NCBI GenBank assembly: GCA_015501605.1
Contig: JADNRZ010000022.1
Coordinates: 868,001-932,000 of the forward strand
DNA: 64,000 nt
Source: Panaeolus papilionaceus
Taxonomy: Eukaryota; Basidiomycota; Agaricomycetes; Agaricales
Direction: 5' to 3'
Notes under the pieces: model-generated
Database searches by the model: none
Told to the model about the DNA's origin: nothing
What the model saw: the letters and a program-made list of their open reading frames with translations, nothing else
Shown here: piece after piece, positions 22,588-33,701 of the stretch
Layout: each line of letters starts with the position of its first letter
Numbering within the stretch: position 1 is the first letter of the stretch
Translations under genes and position numbers: made by a program

Positions 22588-24342
22588 ATGGATCACGATC
22601 ACCTCAAATCCAAGCACACAATTTTACACCTGGCCCCACTCCTAGCATGTTGTTCTCTAGGGTGGTTGGCATATTCGTTGTTTCTAAGCATGCCCTGCCC
22701 AGACACATTACCAGAAACGGAGATAACCACTGAGGATTCACCCCACACTTCGACTCGTACGAGCTGGACAGGCGTAAACAAGAGCGTCACCCACCCTGTT
22801 GAACCACCAACTAGAGCAACACTTGAGAAAGTTTCATTAGACGTCCTCCTAGAAATTATGCAGTACCTAGAGTGGCATGAGCTGCTTAAACTTCGACAGG
22901 TGCGAATGGCAGTATTTCATCTGGGCTATATCACGAAAATGAACATCATCTGACAGGTCTCCTCTGTATTGAACGTGGCCACTCGGGAGCGTGCGCTGTG
23001 GCACGCCTGCATTAGGTCTTCGCCCTCACGGTTTGCACTGAGAAAGCACATTAAATCTTGCTCCTCACAGGAATTGGAAGATACGTTTCTACGCGTGCAA
23101 AAGGTCGACCGAAGATGGGTAAATCCTGAACAAGGACCGCCACCACACGTCAGACAGTTGGATGGCCTGGGATGGCTTCATCCACACAACTGCATGATGC
23201 TTCCGGGCGGAAGGTGGCTATTGAGGCTGGAGGACAACACAGAACTCGTTTATGCCGATTTGAGTTCTGTTAATCTTCAGTGGCGAACGCTGGTTGCCCC
23301 TGACCCAAAGTTTAACCGCCCTTGGGTGCTTCCTTGGTCCAAGATTGACCATATTGTGGACATTAACGCCAATGCTGAGTGCCTCACTTTTAACGTGGTC
23401 ATTACGACACCGCTACACTGGAATGTGGATGTTGGGCCGATGCCAACCAGATTTGACATCTGGCATTGCACGCCAGAGTTTGGCGAGCGTGGGGATGAAG
23501 TTGGACTTGCGGCTACCCTGCTATCTACTTTCGAAGAATTGGGGATTACAGTTCATAAAGCAACAGTCGCATTGCGAGGTGATTTCATTGCCTGTGGCTT
23601 TATGTACGGTTCATACCGAATAATCGTTACAAATTGGAAGGAAGCTAGTGGCCGTGGTAACAGCTTTCCTCACTTTGTTTTTCCGCGCTTGCGGGGAGAA
23701 CTCAAGGTATTTGGTTACATACCTGTTTTGTCTAGCGCGCAATGGGCTCACTTGTATCTACCCAAATAGGAATTGTGTATTCTTCCAAACAAACAACTGC
23801 TGTATCACTGCGAAGGTACACAGAGCTCATGGAACCTCACAAGTTGGGAGAACATGGTGCCCAGTACGGATCCGCCGACAATCAGTACCCCCGGGACAGT
23901 AACCCCCGTCATAACATACAGGGATCCACCATACTTCGTAAAAGCAGCACGCCCCCTCTTCATTCACGACCATGGTGTAACCTATGTTACTCACTCGCCT
24001 ATGGGTAACGACATTATGTGTTGCTCACTGCAACTTCCGCATGACGCTTCCTCGCCATCGCTCACAACGCAGGTGAAAACTCTTTTTGAATCTCATCAAC
24101 CGGAGTGGCTTGCTCATAGCTGTACCATCAATCGCGCACTTGTGCGATTGAACAACAAGGGGTTGATGACTGGGACGTATAGTGTCGATCAGAAAGGACA
24201 CCTAACGGCTTTGAACCTTTTCGAGTGGAATGATGTATTACCATCCACATCTATCGAATTCACAATGCTAGACGATGTGACGGGTAGATGTATTTTAGTC
24301 TCGGAGCATGAGGAGAACTTCCTTGTCGACTTTTGTGCATAG
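22588..24342 (+). CDS. F-box protein with N-terminal membrane segment (copy A)
   Basis: F-box proteins recruit targets to SCF ubiquitin ligases. Exons 22588-22899, 22957-23706 and 23770-24342 give 544 residues. The N-terminus MDHDHLKSKH leads into a hydrophobic helix (LHLAPLLACCSLGWLAYSLFL, about residues 13-33), so the protein may be membrane-anchored. The F-box follows (LEKVSLDVLLEIMQYLEWHELLKLRQVS, about 79-106). The rest is a long beta-rich region typical of Agaricomycete F-box proteins: MMLPGGRWLLRLED, a DHIVDINANAECLTFNVV repeat-like strand, and a C-terminal SIEFTMLDDVTGRCILVSE. Both introns sit exactly where they do in copy B (27121-28823, minus strand), which helped fix them. The two copies are clear paralogues in inverted orientation. 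The target is unknown. Confidence 0.82.
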
Positions 24343-25038
24343 TCTGAATTCTGCGCATCTATGCTGAAAAAGAAGTCGCGTAAAGTGCTTACATAGTGCG
24401 TAAATGTGAAAAGTGATGCGTCAACATCGATCGCGGCCTAATCGTGAGAACTTTGCTGACAGAGATGATAGGCGCTGGCTTGGCACTTGGTTTCGCACTT
24501 CAACTCAAAATAAATGGGGACAGTCAAATACATTCATGCTCAATGTTCGAGTGAGAGACAGGAATTTTTTTGTTCTCTTTTATGATTTACTTGTTGCAGA
24601 GATTCAACGTTGTCGTCCTACATTGAACTGATGTTGTTCTTGGCTCTTTCTGTGGTATGTCATCTTTCCTTTCCGTTGTGTATGTACACTCCTTGATATT
24701 TCACTTCAATCTAAGGGCAACTTTGGAAGCTCCTTGTACATGTTTCAGCACACACAGTAGAACTCTGAACTGCAGCTCGAGCTAGTGGAGGAGACACATG
24801 GTGTGATCAATCAAGATAATATGTCCATTGTTCTATGCTTAGTCAAACAAGTCGCCAACCTGAGGTAGATCACCCGGGAGAAAAAGAGAACAACGTGGAT
24901 GAGGGCTGTTATCTGATTCTCCGGAGAAAGTGCCCTTTTTTTACATCAGCTTCGCTCACCTAACCACATCTACTAACCAGAGTGTTTGTACTCTTACTCT
25001 CGTCCCGCTCCCAGTTGAACACAATTCACCACATCACT
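24343..25038. other. Intergenic, no gene recognised
   Basis: 0.7 kb between F-box copy A and the next gene. Short frames only. The right half presumably contains the promoter of the gene at 25039. Confidence 0.5.
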
Positions 25039-26693
25039 ATGGCCAATTCCTCCAATTTCCCCCCTATTGAACCCATTCACTCGTTCAGAGACGACTCCTC
25101 AACATACTCTATAGAGAGTAGGGACGGTGTCGTTACCCAAGATCAAAGCATGGATACTTCCATGACCACAGACTCAGTTCGTCGCGATAGAGTTAAGGAA
25201 TGGCTCAATAGTACTGAGGATCAGCAAGACAAGATGCAACGCGCGGCCATAGACCCTGTTCTCCAGTATATAAGTAATGATCCCAAGGTCGCACAGCTCG
25301 TTTACGAATCCAGCTCATTCAAAAAAATCTTGAAAGATTTTATCAAGGAGGGACAGGAACACGCTCAAGCCATCCGAGAACAGGTCCCCAACGATATCAT
25401 ACAATGTGAAAATACGACGGTATTGAAAATTTATCTCTAATTTCAAGTACAAGCACAATACTCATAACTTGTTACTTCGTCAGTCAATCTCCTTTTCTGA
25501 TGCAACTAGGCCCCGATTAGAAAGTGACATGAAAGTCAAATTCAAAGATGCAACACCCCTTTTCACAAACAACGCACTGAAAAACTTTCCTTCTGAGGAT
25601 AGGCTTGTAACTTTCAGTAACTACTGGGAGATGCATGGTGGCCATGAAAGGTTCCTCGAGTGGTTAGATTTAACTATGTTGTACACACCCCAATCCGTGA
25701 GCATATCCATTTTCATCCAGGAGTTTACGGTATGGTGAATACAGCTAACAAGCATCATTATTATAGGTAGAAGCTGGATCGCGGTGCACGATTGATATTA
25801 TATTTTTAGGTCTCGCCCATATACTAAAGCTGTGGAAATACGACGTTGTGCACATACCGGAGCTTAAGGTCCGGTCTGGTCCTTTAGTTCCTGTTTTCTC
25901 AGTTGCTGGCGATCCTCCGACAAAGGTCATACTTAATGGGTCTGTAGACTATGCTATTGTCACTAGATTTCTGGGCTCTGAAACTGGTAACCCAACTGGA
26001 AAAACTCAAGGTAATATATCTGTCAATACATTGTGACGAGCGATCAAACTGATGACTACAAAAAACAGACCTCCTCGATCGCCTCACCATTAGTCAGGAC
26101 GCTATTACACTCTTTAAGAATGACACTGTTCAGCATAAAAAGTATAAGCTCCATATCCTTTTTGTTGAGGCCAAGAAACCGCCCCCAACCGTGACCCGAC
26201 AATACATCCAGGATCCCATTAAGTGGTTGAGAAAGCATGAGGGCCAAGCAGTTGCGGAGGCCATTGCAGGGTACGTCTTCATAACACCAGCTCCTTCCAG
26301 TACAGTAATGAAGGGATCAGCGCAGGCTCAGGTGCCAGCAATTAGTAGATATGACATTAAAGGAAGAGGATTTTTTGGGTTTACCATGGGCACTGACAGA
26401 TGGGGTCAACTGGCTTTTCGGAATCGTGGTCCACAAGTATGAACGGACAGGCTCGACAGGGCCTCCAGGTCATTTAAATTCCCAGTGGACAAGCTATGAG
26501 TTGACTACTGCAGAGAATGATCGCCGACAAACAAATATATATCCCGGTCTAATACGCTTGATGCAGATTTTGCTATTCTTTGTGAGTACCCTCTTTTCTC
26601 CTGACTGCTCCGGGAAGAATAGTTCTGACAATGTTGATTCGGTTACAGTCTGTTCACACCCCAGAGGAAGTGTTCATGAAGATGGCAAGATAG
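25039..26693 (+). CDS. Hypothetical protein with possible PD-(D/E)XK nuclease-like core
   Basis: No named family was recognised. Six exons (25039-25419, 25484-25696, 25767-26010, 26069-26270, 26332-26581, 26649-26693) give 444 residues. The first 130 are polar and acidic. A central alpha/beta region has the pattern ...GSVDYAIV (D259) ... LHILFVEAKKP (E313-x-K315). That spacing and hydrophobic context (strand, Asp, strand, Glu-x-Lys) is what PD-(D/E)XK nuclease folds show. LPWALTDGVNWLFGIVV then gives two more strands. The fifth exon has three in-frame acceptor AGs (26313, 26325, 26331), so up to six residues could vary; the last was used. The gene is flanked by the inverted F-box pair. The nuclease reading is inference from a short motif; a catalytically dead or unrelated alpha/beta protein is possible. 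Confidence 0.6.
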
Positions 26694-27120
26694 AACCTGA
26701 GCAGAGGCATACGTAGTGCTTGCAAATTGCGCAAAATTGCGTCTACAGTTGTTATAATAACATGGGGAATACCTCCGACATTGTGCTTCTGAATTGCACT
26801 TCATTGAGAAGCCCCAGGGCCATGGCTACATAGTGTCTAGTTTCTTCTAGTCGCTTGGACAGCGGAGGGATGTGTAACGCGTTAGTAGTCCCCGAACCCT
26901 GTAGTGAGACCTAGCAGAGCGCAGTGGCAGTTTGATCTGAAAGGTGTTCATACTGGAGGTCGGACATAGGGCTAGTGAGTTGGCATAAAGAAGGTGGAAA
27001 TATTAATGGTAGCATATGAGGTGTACTATTTTGAGCGAAAGTCAAAGCTTAACTAAATCTATGCTATTTTAGCAAGTCCTTCGGCGACGCGGTGAAAGAA
27101 GAAATTGACGCAGTTCCAGG
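26694..27120. other. Convergent 3' intergenic region
   Basis: About 430 bp between the ends of the plus-strand gene and the minus-strand F-box copy B. No feature was recognised. Confidence 0.45.
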
Positions 27121-28823
27121 CTATATCGCAAAATCAACAAGAAAAGCTTTGCCCTTCTCCGATCGCAGAAGACATCTACCAGTCACCTCCTCTAGGATTA
27201 TGCCATTAATGGACAGGGACGGTAACACGTTGGTCCACTCGAAAAAGTTTAGAGAGGTTACATGTCTCTCCTGATCCACGCAATATGTCCCAGTGGCCAA
27301 CCCCATATCGTTTAATCGTAAAATTGCACGGTTTGCAGTGAAGCCGTAGGAAAAACACGCTTTTTGGGGGGGGTTATAAAGATTGTCCACCCGCATGTTG
27401 AGTGATGAAGGCGAATCAGCGCCTGGGAATTGCAAAGAACAGCAACTGATGGTGTTCCTTGCGCGAGAGTAAGTGAAGTAGGTCAGGCCATGATCATGAA
27501 CGAAGTACTTGGATACCCGTGTACTATGCGGTGGTGGATTTGTGTCCAAGATGACATGGGCTGCTGTCAACAACGCAGGAGTGTTAACCGTAGGGGGATC
27601 TGTGGTCGGCACCATGTTCTCCCAAGTCACGATGTCCAATGGTCTCAAATGGTCATCGGACTGATAGAACAGCTGCTTGTTTGGAAGAATAATTAGGTCC
27701 TAGTCAGGCGGAGTAAGCATCACACACATTACAACAAAGACCGATTCGAATACCTCTATCCCTTCGTATGCATAGGGGAAAATAAACCGAGGAAAGTTGT
27801 TGCCCTGTTCATGGACATCCCTCCAGTTGACAATGATTAGGCGGGAGTAACAAGCGGCATCGAGGTAGGTATATGCAACAAAATCGCCTCGCAAGCAGAC
27901 TCGTGGTTGGTCAACTCCAACGTCCCACTCTTCAAAGGTGGATAGCAAAGTGGCTGTGAGTCCTGTCTCATACCCATGCTCGTCAAACGCCGCGCTACAT
28001 CTCCAGACGTTGAACCTAGACGGCATCGGTCCACGATCCCTTGTCCAATGCATCATGGTAAGAATCACCACGTTAAAAGTCAGGGATTCAGCATTATTGT
28101 CAATGTCCACGAGGTGGTCAATCTGAGCCCATGGAAGCCCCCAAGGCTGTTTAAACAATGGGTGAGGAGCAACCAACATTCGCCATTGGGTGTCAACAGA
28201 ATTCAAATCCGTATAAAAGAGCCCCGCGTCGTCCTCCAGCTTCAATAACCAGCGTCCTCCAGGAAGTATCATACAGTTATGGGGGCTCAGCCATGCCAAT
28301 TGATCCAACTGTCTGATGTGTGGCCGTCCTCCTTCGGGATTTACATTCACCCATCTTTGGTTGACCTTCCACACTCGTAGAAACGCATCCTCCAGTTCCT
28401 GCGAGGAGCAGGATTGTATGGCCTTGGTAAGTCCAAAGCGTAATGGCGAAGACCTTATTAACGCATGCCATAACACTCGCTCACGAGTCGCTGTATTCAG
28501 CGAGAAGGACACCTGTCAAAATGTTCAAACTTTGGTAATGGTGCCAGATGAAATGCTGCAATCGTTCGTACCTGCCGAAGTTTAAGCAGCTCGTGCCACT
28601 CTAGATACTCCATGATTTCCAGAAGAATGTCTAATGAGAGTTTGTCAAGCGTTGCTCGAGCTGGCAATTCATCAGAGTCAGTGACGCTCTTCGAGACGGG
28701 TAACGCGCGCTGGGTTGGTTGCTGCTTGACAGTATAACGTGAATAAGCTAGCCATGCTAAAGAACAGCAGGCTAACAATGGAATGACGCGTGAAAAATGG
28801 TGTTTACATGCGAGGTGATCCAT
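27121..28823 (-). CDS. F-box protein with N-terminal membrane segment (copy B)
   Basis: Paralogue of copy A in opposite orientation. Exons on the minus strand are 28823-28572, 28512-27754 and 27699-27121, giving 529 residues. The layout is the same: MDHLACKHHF, a hydrophobic helix (VIPLLACCSLAWLAYSRY), a shorter acidic linker, the F-box LDKLSLDILLEIMEYLEWHELLKLRQVS, then the shared core with MILPGGRWLLKLEDD, DHLVDIDNNAESLTFNVV and TWENMVPTTDPPT. The linker before the F-box is about 20 residues shorter than in copy A. Identity looks about 60 percent by eye and is highest in the F-box and core. A further in-frame ATG lies 33 bases upstream (28856); the start at 28823 was chosen to match copy A. 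Confidence 0.82.
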
Positions 28824-29057
28824 GCCACCAACAATGTGGGGGTTATTGAAGTTCAAGCCCAGCGAGAAGCGTGTCTGGTGTAACCGTGGAAATCTGCCAT
28901 AAGCGGCTTATTTCGGCGCCAGAATCTGCTCACCAGCCAACTTTGACGCTAACGCCTGACAATATCTCCAAGGCACGCGCTACGATGTTCAGTTCAAACA
29001 AAAGAATTGGCAAGGGGCTGCAGGCATAGTAAATACATAAATGCAATCTACGATGTC

Positions 29058-30622
29058 CTACTCAAAGTCTTCTGTAATCGATCCAGTTCCAGTGAAATGA
29101 AGACTTGGTCTCTTGAGCAACTTCGGCATAGCAAGACCAAGAAAATATTCAACTTCGCCGCTAAACTCATGCCATCTTTCTGATCCCTCTTCAGTAAAGC
29201 TCGTGGCAACGACGAATTGCAACTCAATGCATACTTCGTAGAGAGTTGGAAAGTCGGGCTTCGAACCGAGGATGTCGTCGATGAGAGACCACGGCTCACG
29301 CGCGGGAGCCTCGAGATTATTGGTATTCGGTATGGTGATCTTCAACTGTAGAAAGATATCCGTGATGGTGTTTCTCCTAGAGATAGTAGTGAAGAGATTT
29401 GCAAGGTCTGCGAGTAATGACCTGTAAGAGGAAAACGCGAGGTCTGTAAATGCGAGCCATAGTGTGGTCAGGTTAGGGAAGGTGTTCAAGATGCCATCCT
29501 CGAGGCGGAGAATGGAGAGAGATGCGTCGGGGAAGACAGCTAGATGGATCCAATGCATCAAAATTTTGAGTTAGCGCTGTAAGTCAAGGTATAGAGACGA
29601 CATGGCCGATTTTTAATAAACGCACCACGAAAATTGAAGTCCTTTAAGGCTGGGGTATGCCCCAACAGACCACTCACTGCTAAAGCGTCATTGCGATTCG
29701 ACACGGATACTCTCAACGTCTCGAGTAAGCTGAATGGCTCGCATTTGATTGCCCGAGCTCGTGATTTGAACAGGTCAACTAGTCGATGCAAAGATCCTTG
29801 AGGTTCTGAGCTCGAGAGACCAACGATGAGAGCACGGATAGTGAAACAGGGCGAGCGACGCTCCTGTAGTGAATTGGAGTACCCTTCAGCGTGAGTGAGG
29901 GACGCGACAGTGAGATATAAGGACTCTAAAAATGGGAGACAAAGCAGAGCCTCCAGTGGAAATGAAGCAGGATACTCGTATTGGAAGAATGTGATTGGGT
30001 ATGTTGTATCCAAGGATTCGGGTGTAAACAGTAGTTTTGTCCCGTTCAGGTGTACTTCACGTATATTGGAACAAGGTAGGAATTTTGATAAGGGTAGGGG
30101 GTTGTAACCCTCAAGATGGAGAGCCTTTAGATTGCTGTTGGGATTTGAAACATAGTTGTCAATGAGATGACGGTTTAGTATTTCGAATTCGGGTAATAAA
30201 GTAATAGATTCTTTGTAGATAGTGATTGACAAGCGGCGGAGGTTGGGAAAACCCAACAAAAAGGACTGGCATTTCGCAAGCTCGGCACTCGATATAGGGC
30301 TCTCCATCAAGGACCAGAAATCGAGTCGAAGAATATGGATGTGCGACACAAGATGAGGGTGTGCATCTGTAATTTCTATCAGACGAAGAATCCTGCCTTC
30401 GTCAGGTTCGTAAAGTGATATGTTGACAATCGAGAAGATGTATGTCTGACAGAGCTCTGCGAAATATTTGCAAACGAGCGCACATCGTCGGAGTGATGGC
30501 AGATTTTTGAGATCGAAGTCTGAATTTTCGCCTTCAGTCGACCCGATTGCGAGGAACTTAATTATCGGTATGAAGAGCTCGAGTGGAAGAACGGGAGGAC
30601 TGGTATGCAGAATGGATGACAT
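29058..30622 (-). CDS. F-box-like protein with leucine-rich region
   Basis: A basidiomycete F-box/LRR-like protein. Exon 1 (30622-29626) encodes PPVLPLELFIPIIKFLA, then LPSLRRCALVCKYFAELCQTYIF, the split F-box typical of these families. Irregular leucine-rich repeats follow (FPNLRRLSITIY, SNLKALHLEGYNPL, LPFLESLYLTVASL, LLETLRVSVSN). Exon 2 (29539-29058) continues SILRLEDGILNTFPNLTTLWLAF and ends TGTGSITEDFE. The intron between them is about 86 nt, with donor GTGCGT at 29625 and the only frame-compatible acceptor at 29540. Total length is 492 residues. In-frame ATGs upstream (30676, 30673) would add up to 18 residues. The likely role is substrate recognition for an SCF ubiquitin ligase; the substrate is unknown. 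Confidence 0.75.
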
Positions 30623-31259
30623 CGTTAGTCGATGAGGATGAAGCCTGCCATTACAAGATTTTACGATGATCATCAATCAGTGCTCAGTGCGGACATCGCC
30701 GGTGCTATACCTGCGGACAGGCCGTGCCGTGGTATTCTCATGGTCGTAGTGAGCGAGACTGCCTGGCGGATTGGGCTGCCGGATGAGCAGGCTAGATGAT
30801 GTTGCATGTACCACGCTACTTGTTGTTTGAAAAATCTCGGCCTGAGCGTTTAAAACCAGAAGAGGGAGGACGAAATTGGATGAAATGGCAAAAACTTTTT
30901 TTTGTGAAATGACAAAATACCGGCCAGACACCATGACGAAAGGCGAAGAATAAAATTAATAAATATCCATAAACGTGGTTAAAACGAAATTCGTGATGAA
31001 AAGGTCTAATGCATGGAAAATAGAAAGTTAAAAACAATGTGTGCGGATATAGGGTGGGGAGGGGGTGCGATGGCTCGGGGATTTATTCTGAAACGAATGC
31101 GGGTCTTCTAGCGGTCGTGGAGTGGGTAGATACTGTGCAGTGAGCGATGATAGTGTACAATTAGTGCAATTAGGGTATCATGTCACAGGTGCAATAGCAG
31201 CCAGGCAATAAGATAGAGGCGAAAGCGAAGATGTGAGAAGAGTTAGCCGATTACGATGC
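30623..31259. other. Intergenic, no gene recognised
   Basis: About 0.6 kb between the F-box/LRR gene start and the 3' end of the transporter gene, both on the minus strand. No domain was recognised. It should contain the F-box/LRR promoter and the transporter terminator. Confidence 0.45.
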
Positions 31260-33174
31260 TCACGTCTTCATCTTGAACTTTGCGCCCAGTTTTGACACGA
31301 TCTCGAAGCACAGCACGAGCAAGAGTTGCCCGATGAGGTCCATGAGAGCAGAGTGGATGGGAAGGGCGTACATGTCCGGGTCTCTATTAATGGACCATAG
31401 GAAGGTGGTAAGGGAACGTGCGATGACGAGTGATGCAAGAACCTGTCATTCGGGGCGGAAGGTAAAAATAAGCATATAAAAAAAAGTTCGGGTGAGCCAA
31501 ATATTCGGTATGGGGAAGATGGAGGGAATTCCTTACAGCACAACAAAAGAACATAATGGAGAATACAACAAAGAGGAAGTGTAGGTTTAGCCATCCTAGG
31601 ACGCTCAGGATGCTTAAAAAGATGACCTCAACGGGGATGGTGATGACAAGGAGAGTGAGCATTGCGAGTACAGGACTGGGTTCTGAATTCCTAGTTGGTG
31701 TTGAGTATGTTGGAAGTGCATTTTTCGTTGCAAGAGCAGCGGCGTGAAGCGATGTAGATAGCCTCGATATCAAAATAGACCCTGCGGCTCCGGGTAGGCC
31801 TAAAAGGTTGCCATAAATTTGGTTTCCTCCATCAAATGAGGCAGTGAATACTCACCACTGATGACGACGGCTAATACCGCGAAACCTTCATACCGACTCA
31901 CAAACATGTCGAGAACAATTCCAGTGCCGCTACTGATGATCATTGCAGCAAAGAGAGGTGACCAACCCTCCGTGATTAGAGGTCGTACGTGTTTATTTTT
32001 GAGGGTAAATATTAGGCATCCAACGGCAATGCAGGCGACGAGTAAACCGACCACGAACGGAATGGGGGTGTGAAGGAATGGAACAAGGAGTGTCGCGACA
32101 ATACCCAGCAGGATAAGCGTGAAGAGGTCGCCAAGGCAAGACGCGACGGCGGGAGCAATGTTGTCTGGGTCTCGATTGAATTTCCGGCATAATACGACCA
32201 AGGTGCACATGAAAGAGCCCAATATCAGACCTGAGAGGGCAGCAGCAGTCATAGCTGTGGATGCTACCATGATTAGCCTATGGAGCGTCAGTTCGACAAA
32301 TGAAATGATGATAGGTGACATGAAGCATACGTTGGAATGCCAGACTTCCTCCCAATGCTTTCATACGAGGTATCCCTTGCTTCCAAGACGGTTGTCAGGA
32401 TATCCCGAGCCACTGCAGCTGTGGAGTTGGATCCTGAGCCTGACGCCATTGAAGGTGCTGCTACCACTCTAGGTACAAAACGACCTAATAGCAAGGCTAG
32501 ACATGAGGCGATAAATGAAACTGATATTGTCTGCACTTGAAGCAAGGCGAGACTGCCAATGATCATCGCCCGCTGTACTGAGGGATCATCAAGCTCCCCG
32601 ACATTAGCGGCTGTTGCAAGACGAGCTGAGAGGTTCATTTCCAGGTTGCCGTTGAGGTTAAGGACGACTGGGATGATCATAATGAGCTGATCGACTTGTT
32701 GCAATGCTTGCCAATGCTGCAACGATTATCAGCTTGAGTATGCTTTGATCAAGCTGGAGCGACTCACTGAAACTTTGTCTAGTAGCTTTCCGGTAAATGT
32801 AAGACTGATGGTCGTCATTAGCAGCGTAGGTGCACTCTAAGAGCACGATGAGCTCAAAACACAAATAGGGCAGAGTGCTCGCTGACCTCCATAACGATGC
32901 CCTTCACTTGCGGCCATACTTTCTGTGAAGGCTGTAGTGTGGGTTCTCGCTCCCTTTCCCGTCCACGATTCCGTTCTGCACTTCCACTGAGCAGAGCACG
33001 GCTTCCGTCGTCCTGATTATTCTCCTCCTCGTCTTCCGAGTCTGACTCCGACGACCTTGGGCTTGTGTACATGGGTGGTTTCTCGTGAGAAGTGAGAGGG
33101 TCCTGTGCTTCGTGAATACCAATCATTTCTATGTCAGCTTCAATAGAGTCGTAACCTGGAGAGTTTGGATTCAT
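31260..33174 (-). CDS. SLC41/MgtE-type divalent cation (Mg2+) transporter
   Basis: Polytopic membrane protein of the MgtE/SLC41 group, moving Mg2+ across the plasma or an internal membrane. Exons on the minus strand are 33174-32887, 32836-32768, 32716-32331, 32277-31856, 31799-31537 and 31442-31260; 536 residues. An acidic cytosolic N-terminus (SESDSEDEEENNQDDGS) precedes two homologous membrane halves. Half one holds IMIIPVVLNLNGNLEMNLSARLATAAN, whose LNGNLEMNLSARL matches the conserved MgtE pore signature. Half two repeats it as DPDNIAPAVASCLGDLFTLILLG. Ten or so hydrophobic helices are visible. It ends RDPDMYALPIHSALMDLIGQLLLVLCFEI..KLGAKF, also typical. All phases agree. The gene is divergent from ADA3 with 527 bp between starts. 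Confidence 0.9.
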
Positions 33175-33701
33175 CGTGGCTGTCGAATTTCAAAATAGCG
33201 GCACAGGACTATTTTAAGTTGTAGTGTTGTCAACACCCTGCTGCTTATACTCTTTCCAATTTTGGATTGACCGTACAGCTGTCGCGTGACAAGTTGTCTC
33301 GCTAAGGTAACCTTCTGTCACAACTTGAAGCCATGAATGAAAGCGTTTCAAATGGGCTTTGAACAGAAAAAATATATTTAAAAAGAGGAAAATCAATCGA
33401 GCAGTATAGCACTTTGAAATAATTTATTTCTGTGATAGACAACGCCTTACACTAAGAAATTTAGGACAATGGGATGTGCATAAGCCACGTGACTCATTAC
33501 GAAGTTATCGTGCGCGTGATGGAAATGGTAGTTCACACCTTGTTCCCGACCTCAATCACGTCGAATTGTCAGGTTTCTGACCGTCGTCACAGACATCTTG
33601 GAGCCTTTTTTACTGGTTAAAGGCACTCTCGGCAACTCTAGCTTTCGTTTAATACCGGTTTCCTCGCGAATGCGAGGTCATTTCCTGGAATTCCGAGAGT
33701 C
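33175..33701. promoter_or_regulatory. Shared promoter region of transporter and ADA3 genes
   Basis: 527 bp between two divergent start codons. It includes an AT-rich tract around 33360-33430 and a CACGTG palindrome (an E-box-like bHLH site) at 33487-33492. Shared use is inferred from the layout. Confidence 0.4.
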
